Assembly (NCBI GenBank): GCA_902778255.1
Contig: CACYXD010000006.1
Location: 1 to 64,000, forward strand
Direction of reading: 5' to 3'
DNA from: an uncultured Prevotellaceae bacterium
Lineage (GTDB): Bacteria > Bacteroidota > Bacteroidia > Bacteroidales > Bacteroidaceae
Length of the DNA: 64,000 nucleotides
The notes under the pieces are model-generated. The model saw nothing but the letters and a program-made list of their open reading frames with translations. It was not told where the DNA came from and searched no databases. Below, piece after piece: positions 30,109 to 38,228 of the stretch; the first letter of the stretch is position 1; every line of letters begins with the position of its first letter. The position numbers and the translations under genes are program-made.

Positions 30109-32874
30109 TACGGCTCGCTGAATCATATCCTTGGTGCCGCTGCCATCGGTGACGTAGCGCACCACGCGTTCTGCACGTCGCAAGGCATCGCGGCGGACAT
30201 CTGTCTGTGGGTGAGCTCGCACTTGCTGCATGAGCTGTTTCAGTTCCTCCATGTCCTCCATCTCGGCCAGATTGCCTGGACGCATGGCAGTGAGCGCAGC
30301 ATTCAGTTTTGACAACGACTTCTCAGCATCCACGGGGTTGACCTTCGTGGTCAGGATGGCAGCACACTGCCGATACTGCTCCATCATACGGGCATAGCCA
30401 TGAGGTGCCCACGGCGTATGTTCAGGCACCTTCACAGTCAGCGCGTTCCACGTCTGCTGGGCCTCAATACGAGTCTGTGCCATAGCCAGCGTCTGGCGCA
30501 GCACCAGCGTATCGACCTCAGTAGCAGGAGGCACGGGGGCATCCAATCGGAAGTAATGGGTGACATGACGGTTGGCATCATAGTCGGGTACAAAATGGAA
30601 GCGGTTCCAGTCGGCCTCATCGTGAATGGTAGCCTCGTCCCATGTCTTCACACTCGTAGCAGCCATCACCAGTGGTCCCTGCATCAGCGCTGCCGTCCAC
30701 ATAGGACTGTAGGTCTGTCCCCCTGCCACTTCCAGTTTGTCGGGGGTATAGTCGAGATGGCGGTTATAGGGCATGATAACCTCTACCACATCCTTCTCCG
30801 ACCATTTACGAAGCGGAATCTCCACATAACTTGACGGCTGATAGTGGGTGGCAATGCTCTTGCCGTTAAGCTTGACATCAAAGCCCTCGGTAGCCCAGTA
30901 GGGCACACGGAGTTTCAATGAGAATTGAGAATTGAGAACTGATAGGTGAGAGGTATGATTAGTTGTTGCATCGCGGGCAAAGCGAATGGTAGATTTCTCG
31001 GCAGGCCATTGACATTCCTGCATGATGGTGACACCCTTTTGAGTCCACTGGGCAGTGGTAGGCAGGTAAAGTCCCACCCACAGGGTGTTGTCATTCACGA
31101 AATAGGCAGCCTCCTGATATTTCACGTGGTTCTCAGCCCCTGTACCACCACAACAGGTACTCTGCGGTGTCTCGTTGCCCCAAGGCTTCGAGGCATCGAG
31201 GCCCACGGCATACTGATAGAGCACTTGATAATGATTGGGGTTGACGGAGCCTACCAGCTGGTTGTAGAGCAGTCGCTCATAGTAGTCCATATAGCTGGCA
31301 TCATCAGGATTGAAGCAGTTCAGGTCCTTGGTCAACTTGGCCAGGTTGTAGGCACAGCAAGTCTCGTTAAGCGTAGGCTCAGGATTGTTGGCCATCGACA
31401 GCATCTGCGTGTAGGGCAAGCGGAACATCTCGCCGTTGCCCACGCCTCCCATGGCATAGCGGTAGCGACCTTGTATAGTGTGCCAGAAATTCTGGGCGAT
31501 ATGATAATAATAGGTGTCGGCCCCTGCCTCGTAGCATTTCAGGGCACCCGTAATCATGGGGATATGCTGGTTGGCATGACGAGTGCGGATAGCATCAATA
31601 TTACGAGCCAAGGGGTCGAAAAAGGCAGGCGAGTCGAAACAGGTGGCAGCCTCCAGCAGTCGGGCCCGCTGCTCCTTGTCGGCGACCATCATAGACAGTC
31701 GTGCCAACGACTCAGCCATGCCGCCCACCTCACCGGCAATATACATGTTCCACATCTCGTAGCGATTGCCTGGACGCTCGCGACGTTCAGCCTGCGTGCC
31801 GTCTTTCTTCACATAGGTACGATAGTGCAGGCGGTTCCACACCCAGAGTCCCATGTCGCGGGCAATGAGCAGGGCCTTCTCGCTAATGGCTTTATCGTCA
31901 ATGATGCTGGCAATATCAATCAGTCCTGCCAGTTGCTTATGTACTGTATAATATGGTGCCCATACCCAGTCCTCGTTGTTATAAGGACGATACATCTCAA
32001 TGAGCGCGCAGTGTTGCGGTGGGATGGCGTTCATATAGCCATAGCCGTAGTGACGATAGTCCTGCTTATAGCGGTCGAAGTCCTTCCACGAACCTTTCAG
32101 ATCACGCAGTTCTGCCTCGGGCGCCACGTCGCGGGCCTCAAAATAGCGGCCAAGCGAGTCGCTCCATACAAAGGTGTGTTCCTGACAGCGTCGCATCTCG
32201 TTCAGCATCAGGGCGATACGACTCAGAAGCAATGCCTTTTTCGGTTTGTCCTGACAATTGGCGTAGGCCATAGCCATAGCCGAGAGATAATGGCCTGTGC
32301 CGTGGCCTTTCAGTTTTGTAGTAGGCGAATCCCATCCGTCGCTGACGGGGCAGTCGGTAGTTGGAATGCCGTATGTGTCATAATAGTTGTATAGTTGCTG
32401 CTGGGGATCAAGCGACAGCAGGTTGTCAATGTCCAGGTCGCGGTTATGCGTCAGACGGTTATCCCCCGTCAGCTGCACCTTGTCCAATGGCAGGGGCTGG
32501 GCAACGGGATGCAAGGAAGGCTTCTCGGCCTGCTTCACTACATTGACGTGCGCCCTGACGGGATAGCCGTTGGAAGTGGTGTTGTCGCCTACGATGAAGC
32601 CACGCACCTCATAGCTGGAACCAGCGGGATGGCGTGAGGCATCAGCCTGTTCCTGCTCTATGTCTAGCGATGTGTTCGTCCATTTTACCTGCCGATACTC
32701 CCCCTTGCCGTCGGCATAATTCACCCATAGCTGATAGGGTAGGCGAGGGGCATTGCCTGCGGGAACCTTCACACTAACGTCTTTCACGTTCACGATGCGA
32801 TGGGATTGCGCCCCTGCGTGGCTAGTGAAGAGTGAAAAGAGAAGGATGAGGAGTGAGTAATGGATTCTGTTCAT
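30085..32874 (-). CDS. secreted beta-L-arabinofuranosidase-type enzyme (DUF1680, GH146-like) with N-terminal Ig-like domain
   Basis: A ~929-residue secreted protein. A signal peptide is followed by an Ig-like domain (about 25-115: VPAGNAPRLPYQLWVNYADG) and a large (alpha/alpha)-barrel with WVWAPYYTVHKQLAGLIDIA. The zinc/catalytic set is Glu504-Thr-Cys506 (NETCCAYNL) and Cys574-Cys575 (CCGGTGAENH). The start MNRIHY at 32874 is chosen over 32898, which would lie at the transcription start. Three repeat tracts touch the gene: in the signal peptide, inside the barrel (30917-30958) and at the C-terminus. It probably acts on plant arabinans together with the downstream GH127 enzyme. Confidence 0.88.
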   Translation of the reverse strand: MNRIHYSLLILLFSLFTSHAGAQSHRIVNVKDVSVKVPAGNAPRLPYQLWVNYADGKGEYRQVKWTNTSLDIEQEQADASRHPAGSSYEVRGFIVGDNTTSNGYPVRAHVNVVKQAEKPSLHPVAQPLPLDKVQLTGDNRLTHNRDLDIDNLLSLDPQQQLYNYYDTYGIPTTDCPVSDGWDSPTTKLKGHGTGHYLSAMAMAYANCQDKPKKALLLSRIALMLNEMRRCQEHTFVWSDSLGRYFEARDVAPEAELRDLKGSWKDFDRYKQDYRHYGYGYMNAIPPQHCALIEMYRPYNNEDWVWAPYYTVHKQLAGLIDIASIIDDKAISEKALLIARDMGLWVWNRLHYRTYVKKDGTQAERRERPGNRYEMWNMYIAGEVGGMAESLARLSMMVADKEQRARLLEAATCFDSPAFFDPLARNIDAIRTRHANQHIPMITGALKCYEAGADTYYYHIAQNFWHTIQGRYRYAMGGVGNGEMFRLPYTQMLSMANNPEPTLNETCCAYNLAKLTKDLNCFNPDDASYMDYYERLLYNQLVGSVNPNHYQVLYQYAVGLDASKPWGNETPQSTCCGGTGAENHVKYQEAAYFVNDNTLWVGLYLPTTAQWTQKGVTIMQECQWPAEKSTIRFARDATTNHTSHLSVLNSQFSLKLRVPYWATEGFDVKLNGKSIATHYQPSSYVEIPLRKWSEKDVVEVIMPYNRHLDYTPDKLEVAGGQTYSPMWTAALMQGPLVMAATSVKTWDEATIHDEADWNRFHFVPDYDANRHVTHYFRLDAPVPPATEVDTLVLRQTLAMAQTRIEAQQTWNALTVKVPEHTPWAPHGYARMMEQYRQCAAILTTKVNPVDAEKSLSKLNAALTAMRPGNLAEMEDMEELKQLMQQVRAHPQTDVRRDALRRAERVVRYVTDGSGTKDMIQRAVEELRVKN
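30917..30958 (-). repeat. in-frame ATTGAGA tract in the GH146-like gene
   Basis: Six 7-mers (ATTGAGA, GGTGAGA and variants) encode SHLSVLNSQFSL. Note the LSVLNSQ peptide, also made by the tract at 24118 in a different gene. Confidence 0.8.
32823..32864 (-). repeat. GAGTGAA-type tract forming the signal peptide
   Basis: Six 7-mers (TAGTGAA, GAGTGAA, AAGAGAA and variants) overlap the codons for YSLLILLFSLFTS, so the hydrophobic core of the signal peptide is built from repeat units. Confidence 0.7.
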
Positions 32875-32902
32875 GTCATGACGTTTTTTCTTAACCATGC
32901 TG

Positions 32903-32910
32903 CAAAGTTA
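32903..32910 (-). promoter_or_regulatory. -7 box of the arabinofuranosidase operon
   Basis: Minus strand TAACTTTG then CAGC. Predicted leader is about 25 nt to the ATG at 32874. Confidence 0.65.
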
Positions 32911-33015
32911 TAAATAATATCCTTTTCTGCATAAAAGAATCATCCAAATAACTCTAAAAAAAATCCAAATAAAAGCAACTTTATCAACTTCTCGTCCAAT
33001 TTTCCAATAATTTAT

Positions 33016-33046
33016 TTTGAAAGTTCAAAAAAACTACTTAACTTTG
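33016..33046 (+). promoter_or_regulatory. promoter of the fimbrillin gene
   Basis: -33 TTTG (33016-33019), 19-bp spacer, -7 TAACTTTG (33039-33046), ATG 10 nt later. Confidence 0.75.
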
Positions 33047-33056
33047 CAGCCGTAAA

Positions 33057-34010
33057 ATGAAGACGAACGGACTTTTAATCACTTTGATATGTGGTCTGTC
33101 GCTACTGACATCATGTAGTGACAGCGATGATAGTGTTGTTAACGTCCCCGACAATACCAATCGTGGTGAGCGTGTTGCAGTGGTATTCGATTCTCCGAGT
33201 ATCAGCATGATTACGCGTGCTACTGACGTGGAGTTTGAGAATGGAAACGCTATCAATATCACGGCAGTCAACGTGGAAGAGACGGGCAGCGATGTTCTTG
33301 AGAGTACGAATTATGCCGATAATGTGCAGTACGTTAGCGATGGCACCAAGTTCATGGCTGCTGCTGATCCTATCTATCAGTATAATCTGGCTCCCCTCAA
33401 TCTTGTTTATTATGCAGTCTATCCTTACCGTTCGACTTTGAGCTGCAGTCCAGAGTTTATCTTCAACGTGGTTGCCAATCAAGGCACCCATGAGAAATTC
33501 TCTTCTTGTGACCTTGCTATGCAGAAGTTGGCATCGAATGCGCAGAATGTTGAGCTCGAATTGAAGCATATGCTCTGTAATGTAGAGATTATCATCACGG
33601 GTCTTAATCTTAATCAGAAAGCGATCTCTAATCCCCGTTTTGTGAATATGTGCTATTCTTCTGTGGTTAATCAGAATACTCAGACTGTAGCGCAGAATGG
33701 CAACTACAGGTTGGCAAATATCACTCCAGAGGTGATCAGCAACACGAATTCAGAATACAGTTTCCATGCCATTGTAGTACCTCAGCAGATTGAGGCATTA
33801 CAGCATTTCGTCACGGTTAATATGGGTGGTGTGGACAAGGAATTGAAGTCTGCTAACCCTGTTACGCTGGTCTCAGGACATAGATATAGATTCTTATGTA
33901 GCTTGAATGGCGATGGTGTCAGCTCCAACCTGAGCGTTGACTTTGGTGGTATCGATGAAACGGGTAATAAGGAGCCTTCAGCACGCGAGTTCCTTACTGA
34001 GTGGGAATAA
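33057..34010 (+). CDS. fimbrillin-family lipoprotein
   Basis: A 317-residue lipoprotein (lipobox LLTSC, Cys20) with the Mfa-like/fimbrillin fold. It has the Thr-Arg at residues 53-54 (MITRATDVEF) where type V pilins are cut, and later LELKHMLCNVEIIITGLN and GHRYRFLCSLNG, family marks. It is a likely surface pilus subunit or related adhesin. It stands alone on the plus strand, facing the long leftward fimbrial operon, and shares a bidirectional terminator with it. Confidence 0.85.
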   Translation: MKTNGLLITLICGLSLLTSCSDSDDSVVNVPDNTNRGERVAVVFDSPSISMITRATDVEFENGNAINITAVNVEETGSDVLESTNYADNVQYVSDGTKFMAAADPIYQYNLAPLNLVYYAVYPYRSTLSCSPEFIFNVVANQGTHEKFSSCDLAMQKLASNAQNVELELKHMLCNVEIIITGLNLNQKAISNPRFVNMCYSSVVNQNTQTVAQNGNYRLANITPEVISNTNSEYSFHAIVVPQQIEALQHFVTVNMGGVDKELKSANPVTLVSGHRYRFLCSLNGDGVSSNLSVDFGGIDETGNKEPSAREFLTEWE

Positions 34011-34037
34011 GCATAAGCTTGTAAACTAAACATAAAC

Positions 34038-34078
34038 AAACCGCGGCAGGGAGCTTTCCTTGCCGCGGTTTTGTTTTA
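34038..34078. terminator. bidirectional terminator
   Basis: AAACCGCGGCA pairs with TGCCGCGGTTT; T-rich on the right and A-rich on the left. Placed between converging genes. Confidence 0.9.
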
Positions 34079-34083
34079 TCGTT

Positions 34084-35934
34084 TTATCGTTGTGTCCTTG
34101 CTTTCTTTGTAGCGTATTCGAAGAGCTTCTTAAACTGATCGGCTCTGTCAGGATCATATCTTAGCAAAAGCTTTTGATAGGGGAGACACGCCTTATAGTC
34201 TTTGTTGTTGTAGTTCTCTCTCCAAAGGATAAATGCAGCTCTTCCAATGAAAAGTGTTTCGTTGTCAGATTTGTTTGCAACAGGTTCAACTCTCCTGACC
34301 ACTTCCTCTGCCATTTCCGTAGGCAGATAGGTCTCACGTTCCTCATAGTCAGGAAGCGTTCCCATCAGGTTTCTAATCTGCATCCTTTGGAAAGTATAGT
34401 AGCCCACGCGACCTTCCGTGAATGGGAAATAGTCGCTGCCAGAGTCGATAGAGTCCTGGATGTTAGCATAGAGAGAATCGACGGCTATAAAGGCGGCAAA
34501 GCGGTCCTGCTGCGTTCTTGCCGTGTCGTTACCCATTGTACGGTACAAGGTAACTAAATTCAGAACATCGTTGATGGAGATTCTTGTGCCATGTTTTGTT
34601 CTGAGTTCATTGAATTCATTTAACTGTGCAATTGCATTCTCATGCTGACTTAATGCGCTATAGCAATCAGCGATATTCTCGTAGATGGTAACGGAGTCAC
34701 AGTTATGGTAAGGCGCTTTCCAAGGCAGTTTGGCTTCCAGGAAGCGAATGGGGCCCATAGCTTTCTTATAGTTGTCAATGGCCTCGTCATATTGACCTTT
34801 AAACTGATTGACGACACCAGCGAAGTAGTAGTCCTGACGTAGCAATGTATCGGTCATCGCCATCAGTTTCTCTGCTCCATGAATACCTTGTACGGCAGTC
34901 GTATCGCGCTTGGCAGTTTCCTGACTCTGTAGCTCACTGTCCTTATTTCGTTTAGCTTGGCTGGCTCTCAGGTCGTAGGTCTTTGCCAATTCAGCAGCAT
35001 GCCATAGCTGAAGACGATTAAAGTTCTTTTCCTCGGGGAACTTTTCTGTACCTAATGAGGCTTGTTCTAAACCCTTTTCATGCAGCAATGCACGACCATC
35101 ACGGCCCATGAACTTTGACTCTGTACTTTGGTAGTAGAAAACGGTCAACTGATACAGGTTGTCGAGTGGCAATGTATTAATATCTATCTTATCAAAATAC
35201 TTTTGAGTCTCCATACGACGATATTCTTCTGCATCAACACGCAGATAATCCTGAAGTTGTCGTTCTTCGTCATATAGATTGTCAAAGTTAGACATGTTCA
35301 TTTCAATCTTGGCATCACCCAGATAGTTGGCAGCCACGAAGTCTGCATTGTCGTCAGGGAAGGCCTTCCTATAGGCTTCAACCTCGTCTCGGAATGACTG
35401 TATCAAGGCATCGTTATAGGCATATCGTGTGCAACGGTCCAACCACCAGCGATAGGGAGCCTTACTGCCAGGGAGTGCCACCTTGGCACTGTCGATCTGT
35501 GCTTTGGCAAGATTCAGTTCTGCGGTATCACGTGTCAGACCACCATCAGGATTCACTTTGATACTGTGGTCGAAGAGGGTAGCTGCGTAACTGGAGTAGC
35601 TTTCAAAATCATCGGGATAGAGTCGCTTAATCTCTTGATAGCGCATAGAAGACTCTTTGATATATCCCGCATGGGTGGCGAAGCCAGAGGCGATGCCACG
35701 CATCAGTTCGGGGTCGTAGTCGAACTCCTTACATTTCATGTCGGCATAGCGCATCAGTGGATCGGGGTTGTAGCCCGAGAGCTTTAGCACCGAGTCCATG
35801 GCCTGGATGGTGGCAGTACGCTTGGTGATGTAAGCCTTGTCTGTTGGCCAGGTCTTTTTCTTCTTGGCAGCGAAAGTGCCTGTGGCAATGGCCGCAAGCA
35901 GAATGACGAGAAAATATTTGCTATACTTCATCAT
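34084..35934 (-). CDS. TPR-type periplasmic protein, last gene of the fimbrial operon
   Basis: A ~616-residue secreted protein (signal peptide SKYFLVILLAAIATGTFA) of mainly helical TPR-like units: FKGQYDEAIDNYKKAMGPIR, YENIADCYSALSQHENAIAQ and LPYQKLLLRYDPDRADQFKK. TPR proteins scaffold assemblies. Here it probably supports the outer-membrane proteins encoded just upstream (12-bp gap). I do not know its exact role. The ATG at 35934 replaces a TTG at 35940; 35931 is an alternative. Confidence 0.75.
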   Translation of the reverse strand: MMKYSKYFLVILLAAIATGTFAAKKKKTWPTDKAYITKRTATIQAMDSVLKLSGYNPDPLMRYADMKCKEFDYDPELMRGIASGFATHAGYIKESSMRYQEIKRLYPDDFESYSSYAATLFDHSIKVNPDGGLTRDTAELNLAKAQIDSAKVALPGSKAPYRWWLDRCTRYAYNDALIQSFRDEVEAYRKAFPDDNADFVAANYLGDAKIEMNMSNFDNLYDEERQLQDYLRVDAEEYRRMETQKYFDKIDINTLPLDNLYQLTVFYYQSTESKFMGRDGRALLHEKGLEQASLGTEKFPEEKNFNRLQLWHAAELAKTYDLRASQAKRNKDSELQSQETAKRDTTAVQGIHGAEKLMAMTDTLLRQDYYFAGVVNQFKGQYDEAIDNYKKAMGPIRFLEAKLPWKAPYHNCDSVTIYENIADCYSALSQHENAIAQLNEFNELRTKHGTRISINDVLNLVTLYRTMGNDTARTQQDRFAAFIAVDSLYANIQDSIDSGSDYFPFTEGRVGYYTFQRMQIRNLMGTLPDYEERETYLPTEMAEEVVRRVEPVANKSDNETLFIGRAAFILWRENYNNKDYKACLPYQKLLLRYDPDRADQFKKLFEYATKKARTQR

Positions 35935-35946
35935 ACCCAATTTATT

Positions 35947-38190
35947 TTAGAATTTGTACTGCACGCCCAGGTCAATGGTCTTGCCGAAGCGGGGATGCCC
36001 CTGCGTGACACCAGGAAGACTCATTAGGGGGAAGAAATGCATCTGAGGTGTCAGGGTGATACCTATGTGTGGGGTGATGTTAGCGGTGAGCGTGGCACCA
36101 CCATTAACCACAAAGTAGGTCTTATCTTTTATCTCATTTGCCAACTCTGCCGTATGACCTCCCATCAGTGTCATGTTCTCATCCAGATCACCTGTCTCGC
36201 CAAAGACTTTAGCAATGCCAGGGCCCATGAAGCACTCCAGGTCAAACAATCGTCCCGAGCGATAGATGCCCATAACATTACTTAGGCTTAAGGCATAGTT
36301 GAGCGAGGCGACGCCCACCTTATACTGGTGGTTCCACACACCAGTTTTGGTCTGTGAGATAACGCCCAGTGTTGGGTCGTTCTTCACGTCATAATAGCGT
36401 GCGTTGCCTTGTGTGCCGTTTATCGTCATATATTCCAGTCCCAGACGCACACCATGGTAGTCATTGAAGAAATAGGTGGCGTGGAAATTGAGATTATACG
36501 CCTGTTTTGTTCCGTTGCCCTCGATGCTGACCAGCTCGGGGAGGATGTTCAGACCACCACCGATGCCCACCTTGAGGCGTCGCCAATCGTCCACATAGTT
36601 AGGATCGTTTGCCCGTGATTTTCCACTCAGATCCTTCCATCGTGTCATTGTCTGTGCTGTCAGACCCACATAGATGGCATAGTTATTGTCTGAGAATCGC
36701 TCGTTGCGGCTTGGGGCGCCTTTGGCACCATTATAGGGAATCTTATAGACGTTGTGCGAGAAGCGTGGCTCTACAAATGCCTGTATGCCTTTGCTCAACT
36801 GGTACCACAGGTGAATACCTGCCGTGTAGGCCTCGCTACGACAGTGCATATATGTACGCTTATTATCTTTCGTGGGCTGCTCGTCACGCTTGATCCATCC
36901 ATACTCACCGCCTATCAGCAGGTAGCCGCCAAAGGGATTATCCCAAGAGAAGTTTCGTGACAGTCCGAAGGGGTTGATCATTCCCTCTGCACCTACGCTG
37001 TAGTATTGCAGGTTGTTATGAATGGTATAGGGGGTGTTGCTGTACTCCTTAGTCTGGTGGCTCCAAGTTGCCGTGCGTTCAGAGCCTGTGACACGGATAC
37101 CAATGACGGGCGACAGCCATCTGCCTATGGCCAAACGGGCACCGCTGCCCATTGACTCCATGGGGCTCAGCCCTTTAGATGTAGTGATATTGGCACCGAA
37201 GGCATATTCAAAGAGCCAGGGTGTCTGCCATGACTGCAGGATAGAATCCCTGCCTGGTATAGCCCTTCTTTGGATAGAGTCGTAGTCGATAGTCACATCT
37301 TTGTACAGCACCCAATCGTCATTACCATTCCTTCTGGCCTCTTCTATCTGTCGGATTCTGGCCTGACGCGAGAGGTGGTTGGTGAAATAATAGACGAAGT
37401 TGATGTTGGCACCGTAGATGACGTCGAAACGGCGCCAGTTGTTTCCACGGCTCAGGTCTATCTGGTCGGAAGCCAGTCCCATATACGGCTCTACGTTCAG
37501 GTAACCGTTAGGTCCGGTATAGAAGCGCAACTGCAGTCCGGCATGTGCCTCTACTGCTGACTCCATTCTTTTTTTCGACAGTCCTGTCCAGCCATTGCTG
37601 ATGCGTGCTATCTGAGCACCGGCACCTACCACCGTCTGAACGCCCAGCATACGTGATGGCTGATAACCATTGAGGAATGAAGACAGGTCGAACAGATGGT
37701 CAATCTTGCCACCCAGTCGGGCATACATACGATCATAGTTGCGCTGGTAACCCAGTCCGCCGTGTGCCACTACTCGTACTGAGTTGAACTTTCCTAACTG
37801 CAGACCTAATGCTCCGTGTGCTGTTGTCAGCGGGTCGAAGTGAAAATCCTCAGAGTAGGGGATAATCTGCTCTGCACCAGCACCCGCCTGTACAAATAGG
37901 TTGTCGTACCAGTGTTTACTGCCATCCTCGTTGATGCCGCGGTCGCGCTTATCCATGATATACTTCGCATAGTCTTCCTGTCCTTTGATCCTAGCACTAT
38001 CTACCGGTTCTCTGGTTTTCTTGTCGGCATCTGTCAGGAAAGGGTTATCCTCCACCTCGGCCAGTGAGTCGGGTGGCAGTGCCTTCTCCTTCTTGTTGGC
38101 TAACGGATCAATGATCTGAGCAGTGGCTGTCATTGCCGTGCACCATATCAGTAGGGCAAGGGTTGTTATGCGAGTTATCTTTATATTCAT
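35947..38190 (-). CDS. large outer-membrane beta-barrel protein of the fimbrial operon
   Basis: A 747-residue protein with a signal peptide (about 1-24), then an acidic, Pro-rich linker (PPDSLAEVEDNPFLTDADKK) and two successive beta-rich parts. Strands such as WDNPFGGYLLIGGEYGWIKR and FFNDYHGVRLGLEYMTINGT alternate polar and apolar residues, and the end GKTIDLGVQYKF has the terminal aromatic of outer-membrane barrels. I do not recognise a named family. Its position between an OmpA-like and a TPR gene suggests an outer-membrane assembly. Confidence 0.7.
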   Translation of the reverse strand: MNIKITRITTLALLIWCTAMTATAQIIDPLANKKEKALPPDSLAEVEDNPFLTDADKKTREPVDSARIKGQEDYAKYIMDKRDRGINEDGSKHWYDNLFVQAGAGAEQIIPYSEDFHFDPLTTAHGALGLQLGKFNSVRVVAHGGLGYQRNYDRMYARLGGKIDHLFDLSSFLNGYQPSRMLGVQTVVGAGAQIARISNGWTGLSKKRMESAVEAHAGLQLRFYTGPNGYLNVEPYMGLASDQIDLSRGNNWRRFDVIYGANINFVYYFTNHLSRQARIRQIEEARRNGNDDWVLYKDVTIDYDSIQRRAIPGRDSILQSWQTPWLFEYAFGANITTSKGLSPMESMGSGARLAIGRWLSPVIGIRVTGSERTATWSHQTKEYSNTPYTIHNNLQYYSVGAEGMINPFGLSRNFSWDNPFGGYLLIGGEYGWIKRDEQPTKDNKRTYMHCRSEAYTAGIHLWYQLSKGIQAFVEPRFSHNVYKIPYNGAKGAPSRNERFSDNNYAIYVGLTAQTMTRWKDLSGKSRANDPNYVDDWRRLKVGIGGGLNILPELVSIEGNGTKQAYNLNFHATYFFNDYHGVRLGLEYMTINGTQGNARYYDVKNDPTLGVISQTKTGVWNHQYKVGVASLNYALSLSNVMGIYRSGRLFDLECFMGPGIAKVFGETGDLDENMTLMGGHTAELANEIKDKTYFVVNGGATLTANITPHIGITLTPQMHFFPLMSLPGVTQGHPRFGKTIDLGVQYKF

Positions 38191-38228
38191 CGTTCTAAGT
38201 CAAATATGCTATGTGACGTCCAAGGATG

